Assembly (NCBI RefSeq): GCF_043641665.1
Contig: NC_092200.1
Coordinates: 6,915,694-6,979,693 of the forward strand
DNA from: Enoplosus armatus
Lineage: Eukaryota > Chordata > Actinopteri > Centrarchiformes > Enoplosidae
Direction of reading: 5' to 3'
DNA length: 64,000 nucleotides
In this document: positions 13,033 to 25,900 of the stretch, in pieces
Layout: each line of letters begins with the position of its first letter
Numbering within the stretch: the stretch's first letter is position 1
Position numbers and translations under genes: made by a program
The notes under the pieces: generated by a model
Seen by the model: only the letters and a program-made list of their open reading frames with translations
What the model was told of the DNA's origin: nothing
The model's database searches: none

Positions 13033-16000
13033 CCTATTTGTCCCTTAAGAGTGTAGTAATGCTGAGGGAGGGGGGCTCCAAACACTTGTAAAGAGCTCAT
13101 CGGTGGGGCTTTGTTCTGTGCACCTCCGAACTTTCCCTTGGCACTGATCCTGTCCCCCTGCCTGGTCAGGATGGTGGGACACGATGTCTTATTCTGCACG
13201 ACCTGTTAGCAACGTCACATTTAGAAGAAAAATAACCACCGGCCTGTTAATTTATGGCACGTCTCCAGCAGCAAGAATCACTCACCGCCCTTCTGTAGTG
13301 GTTAGCAGAGTCCAGGTCATCAATCAGAATAGTATCTCCGAGGATGTTTTTAAACACTGCAAAGGAAGCACAAGCAGCAAACCTTCAGACCCGTTGTGAC
13401 AAACCTAAACATTCATAACCTTAACTGCTTATGCTACAGAAAACCCTTCACAATCACAGAGAAGAGATTAAAGGAGAGTTACGAGTTTATTTGAGATGGC
13501 TATTGATACACCAAGTTTCAATGTAAACAAGCTTGATAAAAGCAAACAATGTAAATCAATTACATTAAACCATAAATACTGTATCTGAATAAGGAGAAGG
13601 AATCAACTTTTAACTAGAGACGACTGAAAATCCTTAAATTAAAAGTAATTTTAGCGTGGTGAAAGAGGCCCAATTTCTGCTCCAGTGACGAGGCCCCCCG
13701 GAGAGGAACCCCTCCACCTCTGTGAGGTTGGATCCAGATGGAACCATTTACCCAATCCTCAACAGGAGTAGCGGGAGCATGAAGGAAATACCCCAACAAC
13801 AGCAAACACAAAGAGGCCTGGGAAGCCTCTACAAAAACCACAGAAAGCCTGGACTTGGGGGAAATCCATTCAAGTCAGCTCACCGATGTCACAGCTCTCC
13901 CGGTCTTGGGAGTAAATCAGGAGCTCTCTGGCGTGGACTGGGTTCCCACGGGGGTCAAAGAGCATGCAGCCATTTCTTATGTGTGGCAGTGGCCTGTAAG
14001 CAATCCAAATCTTAGCAGAGAAACTGCAGAGGTGATCTGAGACTTTGCTCCAAATGTAGCAAAATTGTTTGAGGACCATACGATTGTTTTTTGAAATATT
14101 GAGCAAAAACAATCATGAACAGCATACTTAACGTTTTCAAATTCATGCCATAAAGTTGTTTGCGATTGACAACCATTAATGTGTGTGTTTTTGACTTGAA
14201 ACTTAATTGACATTCATTACAGTGAACATTAAGTCAGTATATTTTTGTCATAGTTAAATATGGGCTTAATTTAATAAATGAATCAAAACAAATTATCTGT
14301 ATATCAATTAATAATGACAATAATCTTTAGTTTCAGCCCAAATAGTAATGTGATGCAGACTTACAGTGCATTACCACGCAACATGATGTCTCCTAACCAA
14401 AAATAAATGCTGTTCACGGTGGGAAAAATACATTCTAAAATTTAAAACTGTACAGCATGGTTTAATAAATGGTTTAAACTTGCTAAAACATGCAACATCA
14501 CTGGTATGGCCCTTTAAGTGTCATCAACACAATCAAACACCACAAAGAACAGCAGGAAGGAAGTTGCTCTCCTTCTTATATATCATAATAATTATACCAT
14601 TATTTGGCCCTTGAGGAGGAAGATGTCCTTTCAGATTTTCCACATATTATTGTCCAAGTTTCAAAGCATGCATTCATTTACATGATAATGATAATTCCTT
14701 TGAATGTATCTAGTTTGATGAATGAAAGCAGGACTTCACTGAAGGAGTCCTTGTGGCTTAGTTGTCTAACAGTCTGTTCAAGAACGAGGTGCCACAAGAT
14801 CTTTAAATTACTGTTGTTGGAAGACTTGGGTAGGAAAGGGCTTAAAAATTAAAGACTATAATCAAGGACATACAGGAAAGCTACTCAGACGCCAACAGCA
14901 ATACTGTCAAACTGAACTTTTTAGTGTCACAAAAGACCTTGAGCTTTATTTAAAAAAAAGTCATCATCGACTCATAAGGAGTACCTGTCTCCTGGTGGGA
15001 CGTACACACTGTCAAGGGCCATGACCTGCTGTTTGCCTTGGGTGTCTTCATAGATTCTCCGTGCAGCTGCTGTTGTTTTGGTGATGACACAATCCATGTC
15101 ACCCCTGATGTGCCAGGAGATAACCCTCGCAGCAGCATCATCCTCCACAGAGGCCAAGTGGCCAACCTGCATTCAAAAAATAAACCGTGTGACAAGTGCA
15201 ACCTGTGAGAATACTTTACTTTGGTCTGGCAAAGCAAAACCCTCGTTTTTTCCCCTCTCATCTCAAACTCACACACGGCCAAACATTGATTAGATACATC
15301 TGCATGGAGGTCACCGTTTCCTGAAATGACACACTGGGTTTTGAAGGTGTTAAGCCAACAGAAAAGCCCATCTTTCCTATGACATTACCATTCCCAAAAC
15401 ATCCTGCTGTCCCCTGAAGTGATCAGGGAAGGAGCAGACTCTTCTGGGCATGTTCAGGATCCTCTCAGCTTCAGTAGTCTTTTCTGTCAGAAGTCTGTCG
15501 ACATCTGGGACCTAAAGGGAATTAAAAAATATGCAAATGGTATCTCCTCATAAATATATATAGATTAGATCATAATTTCTCCATATACAGAAGTAAAATG
15601 TGGATAGAATTAACATCTTACAGATGCAGTTTGCGCTATTCTCACGTTCCTCTTGATCAGCTCGTTCCTCTGGACAGCCTCTCTTGTACTTGCACCCTGG
15701 TATGTAGCTGGTATGAAAGAAATATTTGCAATTAGACACCATTTCAAACGCATATTGGCAGACACAATGATACTCTGCTCTACACACATTTGTTTGGCAG
15801 CACAGTGCACAGTCAAATGACATGCATAGACGAAATATTAGCTTATTTGAAGAAAAAAAAAAAGATATAAAATCTTACAGGTCAGCAAATCAAGGAGTTC
15901 TCTAGATGTAGAAAACGTTTCTCTATAGGCCGTAAAAGCAGCAGTGAGCTCATCTTTCTTCCTGGACAGCTCAGACATTGTCCGTTGGTTCTCCGCATCT

Positions 16001-16977
16001 AAAATGGAAAAAGATACAAAAATACAATAGACAAACTTTAAAAGGTTCAAGCAAATACTACTTTGCAGAAAGTTTCCAGCATCCAGAAATAATGCCTTGG
16101 ACACTCTGGATAACCCAAAGACCTCAGTGGAATTACTTCTTATCAAAGAAAAAAACCCTCGATGCTTGGCTCCTCACATACAGTATTTAAAATATTTGAT
16201 GAGGGACATGGGAGCTAGGTGAGGGCAAGTTGTGTGGAGGTTTTGCAATGTAGTATGCGCTGATGTAAGGGGGTAGGAGATAGTATAGATGCCAACAACT
16301 CTAGGGCACTTTTTCCGCTGAAGGATCATACCAGGTGGAGGACTTGTCTCCACTGGTGTTAGGTCCTCCACCTGGCTAGTGTTGGCTCTTCTTAGCTTAC
16401 GTAATGATTGCGTTTTTGTCACTTATGGCCATTTTAAATTCAATGCATTTCCAAATATATTTTTCTATGTGTGAACCTGACAACTGTCATTACATTTTCA
16501 ATTTCTATACATGGTGCAGAAACTGCTACCACAGTTGGGACGGTCAATGCAACGAAAAATCACGATATTAACGTACGCATAATATGCAAGTTCCTCTTTC
16601 AAAGCCATTTTTTATGCTGAAAATAACAAAATAACAATAAATACACATTGTACAAACATTGAAAAGACATACATAAAAAAAAAAATAATAATTTAAATTT
16701 AAATTTAATTTACTGGAACGTAGGTTGCACATATTTACTTTAAAACCCATAACCATGTAATCACTCAATGTGAGTCAGTGTCAGATGTCATATTCATGCA
16801 CCAGTTTCCGCCCAGCAGCAGGGCCGTGTTAATGAATAAAGTTTTCATACCATTGTAAAAATGGAAGGGGAGCTCAAAAGGAGCCAGGGGCATGCGAAAC
16901 ATTGGCACTTCAGGTTTGAAGACGAGAGTGTATGAACTGCCGTTCTCACCGGGGCTGTTCTCCATGATAGCCAGCCT
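12559..16977 (-). other. smchd1: smchd1 exons 37-46: coiled coil and SMC hinge domain
   Basis: Exons: 16851-16977, 15879-15998, 15622-15707, 15389-15511, 14985-15166, 13884-13993, 13286-13356, 13034-13202, 12744-12902, 12559-12644. Residues about 1589-1998. A short charged helix comes first ([17 protein letters not shown]). The hinge follows, with landmarks [53 protein letters not shown] and [14 protein letters not shown] terminal coiled coil ([20 protein letters not shown]) and a basic tail (VKRG ... INIKRAKQ) end the protein. In SMCHD1 the hinge homodimerises and binds DNA and RNA. Confidence 0.9.
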
Positions 16978-19900
16978 CTGTGCAGAATAAACATACACAA
17001 TTTTCATGTGTGATGTTGCATGCCAAAATATAGAAATTTACAAATTGACAAATGGTCACTCACAGTGATGTTGGCCTTTCCGTCTACCAAGCTAAACTGA
17101 ATGCCTTTGGTTTTGCCTTCAAACAGAGGCAGGGTTCTGTTACTGTCTCCACTGGAGTGCGTTATAGAAAGGACCACCTTCCCGTCCAGGTCCTGCCCCG
17201 CTGGGTTTCCATACGAATCCTGGAATCAGTCAAAGCAACTCAGTCGGGCTGTATATCAGCTGATAAACACCCAAACATATATCTAACTGTTTTTGCAATA
17301 AGCAAACATGTAAGTAATGCCTTGTAAGTATATAGGCTCACCATTATCCTCAGAGTCATGTTCTCCACCAAGGTTCGGTTGGCAATGGCCTTACTGTAAG
17401 AAACAACTGGGGTTGGTGGCTGAGAGTCAGGTCCCAGTTTGACAGGCTGATTGGCCACCACATTTACAGTAATCTAGGAGACAGGAAACAGTGCTGAGGT
17501 TAGTCATTTCTCTCAGTGAGTCAGGATTATGACCTCTGCCCCTGCAACGACTCAAAAGAACAACCACTTTCCTTTGAAACATATATGAAAGACAGCATGT
17601 GGCGACCATCTCTATATGTTTTGTAAGTCAAAAAACTGTTGGGTGTCTGGGAACCAACCTGATTACTGAACAGGACTTTGTTTGTGTCTGCACGTAGAGA
17701 AAACTGGAGGGTGTGCTTTCCAACATGATCTGGGATCTCTTTATCTCTGCAGAAACAAAAACAATATTTACATTTCTTAAAGGAATAGTTTCTAATTTTA
17801 GAAACACACTGATTCGCTTTATTATAGAGTGTTAGATAAAAGGATTAATACCACCCTCATGTCTGTATGATAAATATAAAGCTACCGTGAGCAGCCACTT
17901 AGCTTAGTGCAAAGACTGAAAACAGAGGGAAACAGCTAACCGGGAACAAAGTCAACCTTCATCAATCAATCTCATCTTCATATCAGTCTCATCAAACTCT
18001 TAGTAAGAAAGCAAATAAGCATATTTCCCTATTCCTTTAAACATCCTACAACAACAATTCAGACAGAACGGAAACAGACAGGATGTGAAGGCATTTTACC
18101 TGAAGTAAAAACAGTCGTTCTTTTCATTCTCCATGGGTTTACTACACCTCAGCTCAATGGCCTGGACAAGATAAGTAGAAGAATACAACTCAATAAATAT
18201 GATATTAGTTGAAAAGAAAAGCAATAAACACTTGTGACAGTCCCTGTTTGTTACTCAGTCACTCACCGTTTGTGGAGGCGTTTTTCCTGATGGTACTCCC
18301 TTCCACAGAAACATGGAGGCAGCAGCAGGGTTAAAAGTCGTCATCGGTCTTCCTTCATCAGACACCACGGTCACAGAGAACACTGAACAGACATGCACAG
18401 CTGCCCTTAGTCACTAAACCAGTTGCATACAGTGACATAGTGAAACAAGAGCTCCACAAACAGAGAGTAAAATAGAGATAAAATAGAGAGGCAAACCTGG
18501 GAATTTGCCTCCGGCAGGAAACTTGGCATTGGTGTCATACTTCACTAACAGGCTGACAGGTTTGTTGGGATCAGGGATGATGGTGAGATTCACTGATGGA
18601 CCGGGAATGGGTTTGTTGTTGAAGGAACCTTTAAACTCCAGCTGATAGTACCCCCTAGTGGAACAACAGAATAACAACATCCCCCTGGTGACTGATGGGC
18701 CATTAAGCTGTGTCCTAATTCAGGATATGTTTACAGTGCTGGAAATGTGGGCATCTGATGATACACTCCATGATTTGGGACTATTACTGCATTGTGGTGA
18801 TCCCTTTTTAATATTGTTAACTTTGTATTATAAAGTGACACTCACTTTGGTCCGCTCACACTGTTAATAGTGAAAGAGGCTTTCCCTTCTGCATTCACGG
18901 GTTGTGAAATAACAGCTGTCGACACCTAAAACAGGAGGAAGACCTCATCACATTTCTCGTATTAGATCATTCTGAATTACTGACTTTTTGTAGTATAGAC
19001 AGAACAGTGTACATGTTTGTAGCCAACCTTCAGTGTCGTGGGTGAAGACGTCAATTCTACCACAACCCTCTGGTCTAAAGAGGGGTTTCCCCACTTGTCA
19101 CACAGTTGGACGAGAAAGGGTGTGGCGATGCCGCGGTCATTCAACACCTGCAAAGGCTTATACATAAAAAACATGCGCTTAGTTAGTTACAGTTAGTTTG
19201 GCCTGCTGAATACTAAAAATAAAATATAACTGTGAACTAAGAGCATCAATTCTATTGTTCAGTATTATTTAGGGCATTTAGGAAGGTAATGGGGGGAAAT
19301 GAGGGGAGAGATGAGATCCTTTCTTACCTTCTCTGGCTCACTGACTAGTTTAAGCTGTGCAGGGACTCCAGCGGTCACTTTAACTATGACGCGCTCCTCG
19401 TAGCTCCTGTAGGTGAAGTGCATCTCTCTGGAGCCAGGAGTCCCTGACTGGAACTGCACCCCGGTAACCAGAACACAACGGCTGCTCCCCTGATGTCGAC
19501 GCACAGTATTCATCAGTAATTATCAGTACATCTACACAGTTATGAGTATTCAGATCCTTAAATGTATCACAATCTAAAACATACTTTCTTAGAAGTAAGT
19601 TTTGCATTCAAAATTTCATTTAAGTAAAAGGACATAAGTTCAATTCAATTCAATTTATATAGTGCCAAATCATAACAGAAGTTATCTCTATATATTATCT
19701 TAATATAGCATAGGTCTAGACCGTTCACTTTATAATATTATTTACAGAGACCAAACAGGACTCGGCAGTGGCATAAAAAACTCCCTTAAGTATGTACTTA
19801 AACATCAAAAGTAGTATTCGTTATCTTTATTATTTCTTTTTCAAGAAAGACCTGTGCACAAGAACAAACATACAGCTGGTTGAGGTGGAGCTAATTTTAT

Positions 19901-22900
19901 CTATTTTGAATACTGTTGGGTAGTTTAATAATTGTATGACAATGCATTGCATTTTATAGAGCTGCAACAATTAGCCAAAAAAATTAATCACCTATTTTGA
20001 TAATCAATTCATTGTTCAAGCAAAAATGCCAAAATATGATGTGATGTCAGTTGATGGTTTCATGTTCTCAGATATGAGAATTTGCTATTTTTCTTGGTCT
20101 GACATTATAGTATATTGAATATTTGTAGGTTTTGGTTTTGTTGGTCAGACAAAACAAGACCTTTAATGACGTCACTTTGTGCTCTGGGAATTAATGGGCA
20201 TTTTTCACTGTTTCCAAAAGATTAATCGAAAAATAATCAGCAGATTTGCCGATAATCAAAATAACTGTTAATTTTAATCTGCAAAGTAACTAGTAATGAT
20301 GTAAGTAAATAAATTCTAATTTGAGTGAAAAATCTATTTAAGTTCACATAAACAGCTAATAAATAAAATGTGAAATGCTGTACATCCTACAACAGTATAG
20401 ACAAAGACACTGCCTTCTCATTCTACAACAAAGCCTGTGCACCGCCTGTAAACTTATAAGAGATGGAAACTTCCAGTCAATAAATCAAATATATCTTCCA
20501 GTTCTTAGAGCTACAAAGACACTTCCCTCGGTCAGGAATACTTCTTTCTATTCTGACAAAGTCCTCTTTAATCTTAGGTGTTCCTTATCAGTTTTATTAC
20601 CTTGCTTGCTTAACTCTCTCTGTTGTGTGGAGGTGTAAATAAAATAAAGACGACCTCACAAGTTACATTTTACATTTACATTTTTCACGACTACATTTTA
20701 ATTCTGGGCTGAAAAATTCCTTTCATTTCTGAACTTTAAGTCAAGTTTTCATTTTCATGTTTTGTGTGTCTCTTTTCCCACCTGCCACGTATAGACGATG
20801 GCCGATTTGTCCAGACCCTCGGCTTCCACAGCCATGTCGTTCACACAGGAGGAGGTAAGTGTCTTGGTTACATTGTCATACTGGTCCACAAGCTCTAAGC
20901 CTGTATTAGGAAAATGATGTGTGTCATCTGGTGTGCATATCCTCAAAAATACGATTTTTGGATGATTCGGGTCATACTCACTGATGTTTCCAGATAACAC
21001 TTCACCCAGCTTCACTGTGCCTTGGGGCAGAGTTGCTTTCAGCCGTGCTGGTTCATCTGGACAAGGCCTACAAACAAAAACAAGCAAGGATGTAGACTTC
21101 GAAAGATAGGATTCAATGTTCAACATTTTGGGAAATACATTATTATTCGCTTTCTTGCCAAGAGCCAGATGAGAAAATCAATACCACTCTCATATCTGTT
21201 CATTAAATATGATGCTAAAGGCAGGAGATGGTTAGCTTAGCTTAGCATGAAGACTGGAAACAGGGTTTTAACAGTTCTTTGTACATATTAAACAAAAGAA
21301 ATATAACTTGCTAATTAGTAAGCTGTAGAGGAGCAGGTAGGCATCTATCTCTTGGCAAAAACTACTCCTTTAAGGTTGCAAACACTGAATTGCAGCTTTG
21401 AGTCGAGTATGTAGCTTACACTATGTTAAAGGAGACAGACACACTCTGGTCTTGGTAGGACACCTGGTAGAAGCGCTCTTCCTGCACCTGCGTGGGCACC
21501 TGTACAACAGGCAGCTTCCCCTTGACCAGCTCTTCCAGATTTACGTCTCCTCTCCAGTTCACCTTAAACAAAGTCAGAGTGAACAATGAAAAGTCAGCAA
21601 TAAACTGGGCAGTGTACAATGAATAGGATAGGGTACCCTAAACACAACAGGAAGACAATGCATCATATTTGCCAGACACACCTTGATCCGGGAGGCTATT
21701 TCAGCAGTGAGAGGTACCTCTCTACCAGCCTCATCATACAGTTTATAGAACAGGTTCTCCAGCAAGCCCCCAGCCAGCCATTCTATCTTTTCATTGTTCC
21801 TCAGCACCAGATTCTCATCATCCTGACTGCAGATCTCCATCCAGGAGACTCTTGTGCTGGGTACCACCTTCAGCTCCCTCATGATCGGGGCAACGCTCTT
21901 CTGACTCTTGTGGGGAAACAAAGACGGGATGGAGACATCATGCTCAAAGTTTGAATCAGAGAAGCAGAGAGCTAATTTTTGTTGATTTTTTTTCCACTTA
22001 CAGGCATCTCAAATTTAACTTTGAGCTTTTGTGGCTCCCCCTTGATTATCTTCACATTTATGTGCTTTGTCACAAGCTGTCCAGCTCCTGTGCTGCTGCA
22101 GTCAGCTGACACCGGAGCAAGCCCATGAACCTGAAATTCACAAATAAAAAGATGAGGATAAGCCAACCAACACAAGCTATTTATTTATCATTCGGATTAT
22201 GAAACAAAATTAAAAGAAAGAGGGAAAATTAACAGAGTAGGCCCAGAAAGGTGAGAGCACTACCTTGAACACTTTTTATTACATAGAGGAATTAAGGGAC
22301 TCGAGGCAAAAGCACCATAGCATCAAAGGCATCATAGTGACATATCAAAGGCAGAGAAGAGTATTGAAGTTTCTGCAAAAAATGTCATAATCTTCTATTA
22401 TTTTCTATTTCTTTTAAGTTGTGAGATTTAAACCCCAATAACAGCAATTCTTCCGACATGTGCTCTCTTGTTTTCCCTTTCTTCCAATAATATGATGACA
22501 AAGATGCCTTTAATTGAGAATTTTAATTGTTCCCGCTGGGAGTTTTTCTTTAGTTGGTAAACAGGATGAGCTGTTATGTAAGAGCACTAAAATTCTCATC
22601 AGGGAACCATCCCCGTGCTGAACTAGATGAATTGAAATACTGCTGTAAAAACAGACACCACATTTTCAGCCTGTTTGCTCAGTCAGCGGTCAGTTTTCTC
22701 ATGAGAAGGTTTGTCTGATGAGTGGACAGACACAACAGATATCCCTGCGTTAGGGTTAGTATAGTAGTATAGTACAGTTTTCACACAGACACCTGATGAT
22801 TTCCCAGCACCCCATACCTGGCAGTGAATGATCTGTTTGGGGCGAGCGGTGTTGTTTCCAGCCTCATCGTGAACCTCAACATTAAACTTGACCGGGTTTC

Positions 22901-25900
22901 CATTCTCTACTGTGAGTGGGTTGTCTTCTGGCGTCACATGGAGGGAATGTGGAGGACCTGAAAAACATTATCATGCAGCTGAGAAACTACTTTTTAGGAT
23001 GATTATTTACACATAGAAAGATAAGATGCTAAAGAAGCCCTGCTGACAACATGGTGGTATGATCCTTATCTTAATGATAGTAGCCAACAGTTTACCACTT
23101 CCACCACAGCTGGATGACATCTGCTACCTTTAAATTATGGCTGAAATGTTGTAACTACAATGTTTAACTACAATGGCACCAACAACCAAAATCCAATAGC
23201 CTGTTTGCTGTAAAACAACTGAAACAACTTGTTGCCTTTTTTTTAATTAATCAATTAACGTTTTATTCTAGAGGATGCTGGAAAATAAGAGAAAAAATGG
23301 CTAATCAAATTGCTAGTTTTGTCCAAAGTCCAAAACTCAAACATATAACTTAAAAAGTTACTTCAACCATTAATTGATTAATTTTCTGTTGATTGACATT
23401 TGATCATTTGAGTAATTGTGTCAGCTCAAAACAAAACCCTGCTTGTATGAATTATTTCAAGCATTTATCCAATCAAGGTTACTGAAATGACATTATATAC
23501 TTCTGATACAAGCTCGCTAATTGTTCTAAATTAATAAAAAAGTGTAGTCTTGCCAGGAAGAAGACTGATCTTGAGAGTCTGTGTGTCTTTTTTCAGGCCA
23601 GGCAGGGTCACTTTCAGGTCGTATGTCTGCAAAATAAAATATAGGATGGAAATAAATAACAGAGGATAACCAGTTGTTGTCTCTTTGGTATCAATCAGCT
23701 TTTCTTTTTATCAAATGTTACACTCTTTTACTCTACTGGTCTAGAACCATCTTTCCTGTTCCTCACTACTGATAAACTGATTAATCCCACAAGATCACTC
23801 AGAATTTGCTTACACAAAAACAAACATTTCTTTCAGGACAAAGTCTTTAAGATTAAAAGAGTACTTTAACTTCTCACAACATTTTAGTTACACTATCTTC
23901 AACAATGTATGAATTCACAGCCCATACATTTGTACTGCTGTGTGATTTTACTGCATTACTGAAAGGTAGGTGCTTGGGCAAAACTGGTTAAGCAATCCTT
24001 CTATTATTGCTATTATAACATAATTATACCTCTTCCATCAAACTTTATAGTACATAGGCAAACTTATGTCTTCAGAGATGAGAGCATATATTTTTCTAAC
24101 CTTTGATTGTTGGTAGTTCAGGACTTTTCCTCTTGCTTTGACACTTCTGATGGTGAATGTGGTCCCACTGCTGTCCACTGTCTCGTTACTCAGGTCCAGG
24201 CCACTAATATTAATAATAATGATAATGTTAATGGGGCCAGAGCTAACTCCCACATCTGGCAAATTAAGGACATTAAAGACAAATTAAAGACATGATGATT
24301 GATGATAAACCTAGGAAACACAACAAAACTGTGGTGAACAGTTTTTAAACATGAGCAGATATTTTACAAATAAAGTGGAGTGACCCACCTGCATTTGAGT
24401 ACAGCTTTGAGATTGGGAGGAGGCATCGCAGAGTGGCCATAACCATCTTTTATCAGCAGAGGAATGTTGAAGGGCACTCCTACATGAAGAGTGGAGCTCA
24501 CTGCACCAATAACGAAACTCTCAGCACTACCCTCTGACAAAGATAAAAAAACAAATGTGTGATCAGGGTTCAAGTGTTCATTTAATGGTCATTTTACAAA
24601 AACAAGGTTGTAAAACAAAATAGCTGAATCAGCTGTTACCTACTGGTTAGGGCGTTCGGAAAGGATAATAAATGTGACTGTAAAGGTTTTGTGGTTTTCC
24701 TTACCTGTGATGGTGAACTTGAGTTTGTAGCTTGGCAGATCTCTGTCCCCAAAAACAGTGGCATTACTGTCATTTATCAGAGTGTTCAGAGACAGTGTAT
24801 ACTTCCCCAGGTCGGTCAGATTCTCTGCAAAAAATAATTTGTTTGCAAAACTGATACATGATTTTTCAACAGACAAAAATCAGGGCATCTAAAAAGGTAT
24901 CCAATAATGAAAAAGTTGACAAATAAAAAAGAAGCATACCCATTTTTCTGAACCAGAAACCCCACTTTGGTGAATGTTGGGCAACATAAGAGACAACCTC
25001 TTGATCTCCTTTTGGACCTACATATGGAAGGCAAATAGAGTTTACTACAAATTTGAGAGGAAAGACACAGACTGTTACAGAGAGCTAAAATTAAGTGGCA
25101 ACACATTTTCAAATGTGAGGATTCTCTGCTTTTTTGTTGTCTATAACAGTAAACTGAATAGTATTGGTTTTTAGACTGTTGGTAAAACAAAATGAGAAAT
25201 TTGACTACGTCAACTTGCGCTCTGGGAAATTGCAAAAGACATTTTATTAAATTAAATTATTAATCAAGAATATAATCGACAAATGAATCGATAATCATTA
25301 TATATTGCTAAATTTATTTGTTGCAGCTCAAGAACAAAGCAAGTCTGTAAAAACAGCTTGCAAGAGAAGTAAATAGTCAGTTAGTAATAGTAAGTAAATA
25401 TGTTACAAATCTAATACCAAAACTCCTAAAGCTATGAAGGATGATTCTATATCGTGGATTTTCATGTACCACTTTGATGATAGCGTTCTCAGTTCTCTGA
25501 AAATGCCAATTTCATTGTGTTTTTAACATTGAATTTGCAATTACATAATAACTTGAGCAGTTTTTGTAGCTTTTCTGCATCACCATTCTTACAGCCCCCT
25601 TGCTAGAAATGGCAGAAAGAAATACTTTATGTTGACCTTCCCAGCATTGCACTTTTATAAATCAAACCATGTGATTTAACTTTTCAGTGTTTAGAGGAGT
25701 GCGTTTCTTTTTTCTTACCGTGCTGAACGACTCTGAACTTAATTGCCAGTTTTTCCCCTCTTTTGTTCCGGTCCACTACTGGCATGCTGGACAACGACTC
25801 TCCTCTCTTGTTCAGAATTTCGATTTTGAGTGACCCTGAAATTATGTGAAGTGAAACCACAAAATATACAGTGTGACGTTTGGGCTCCAAGAAAATTTTT

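Noticed and set aside
12831..13199. ORF encoding a Ser-Leu repeat
   Set aside because: The Ser-Leu run is translation of the intronic GA/CT microsatellite joined to real exon sequence in a different arrangement.
25418..25496. Exon-like segment between smchd1 exons 17 and 18, open in one frame with good AG and GT sites
   Set aside because: It is 79 bases, and exon 17 ends in phase 1 while this starts in phase 0, so inclusion breaks the frame. Joining exon 17 straight to 24940-25017 restores phase and matches the human protein. At most a cryptic or poison exon.
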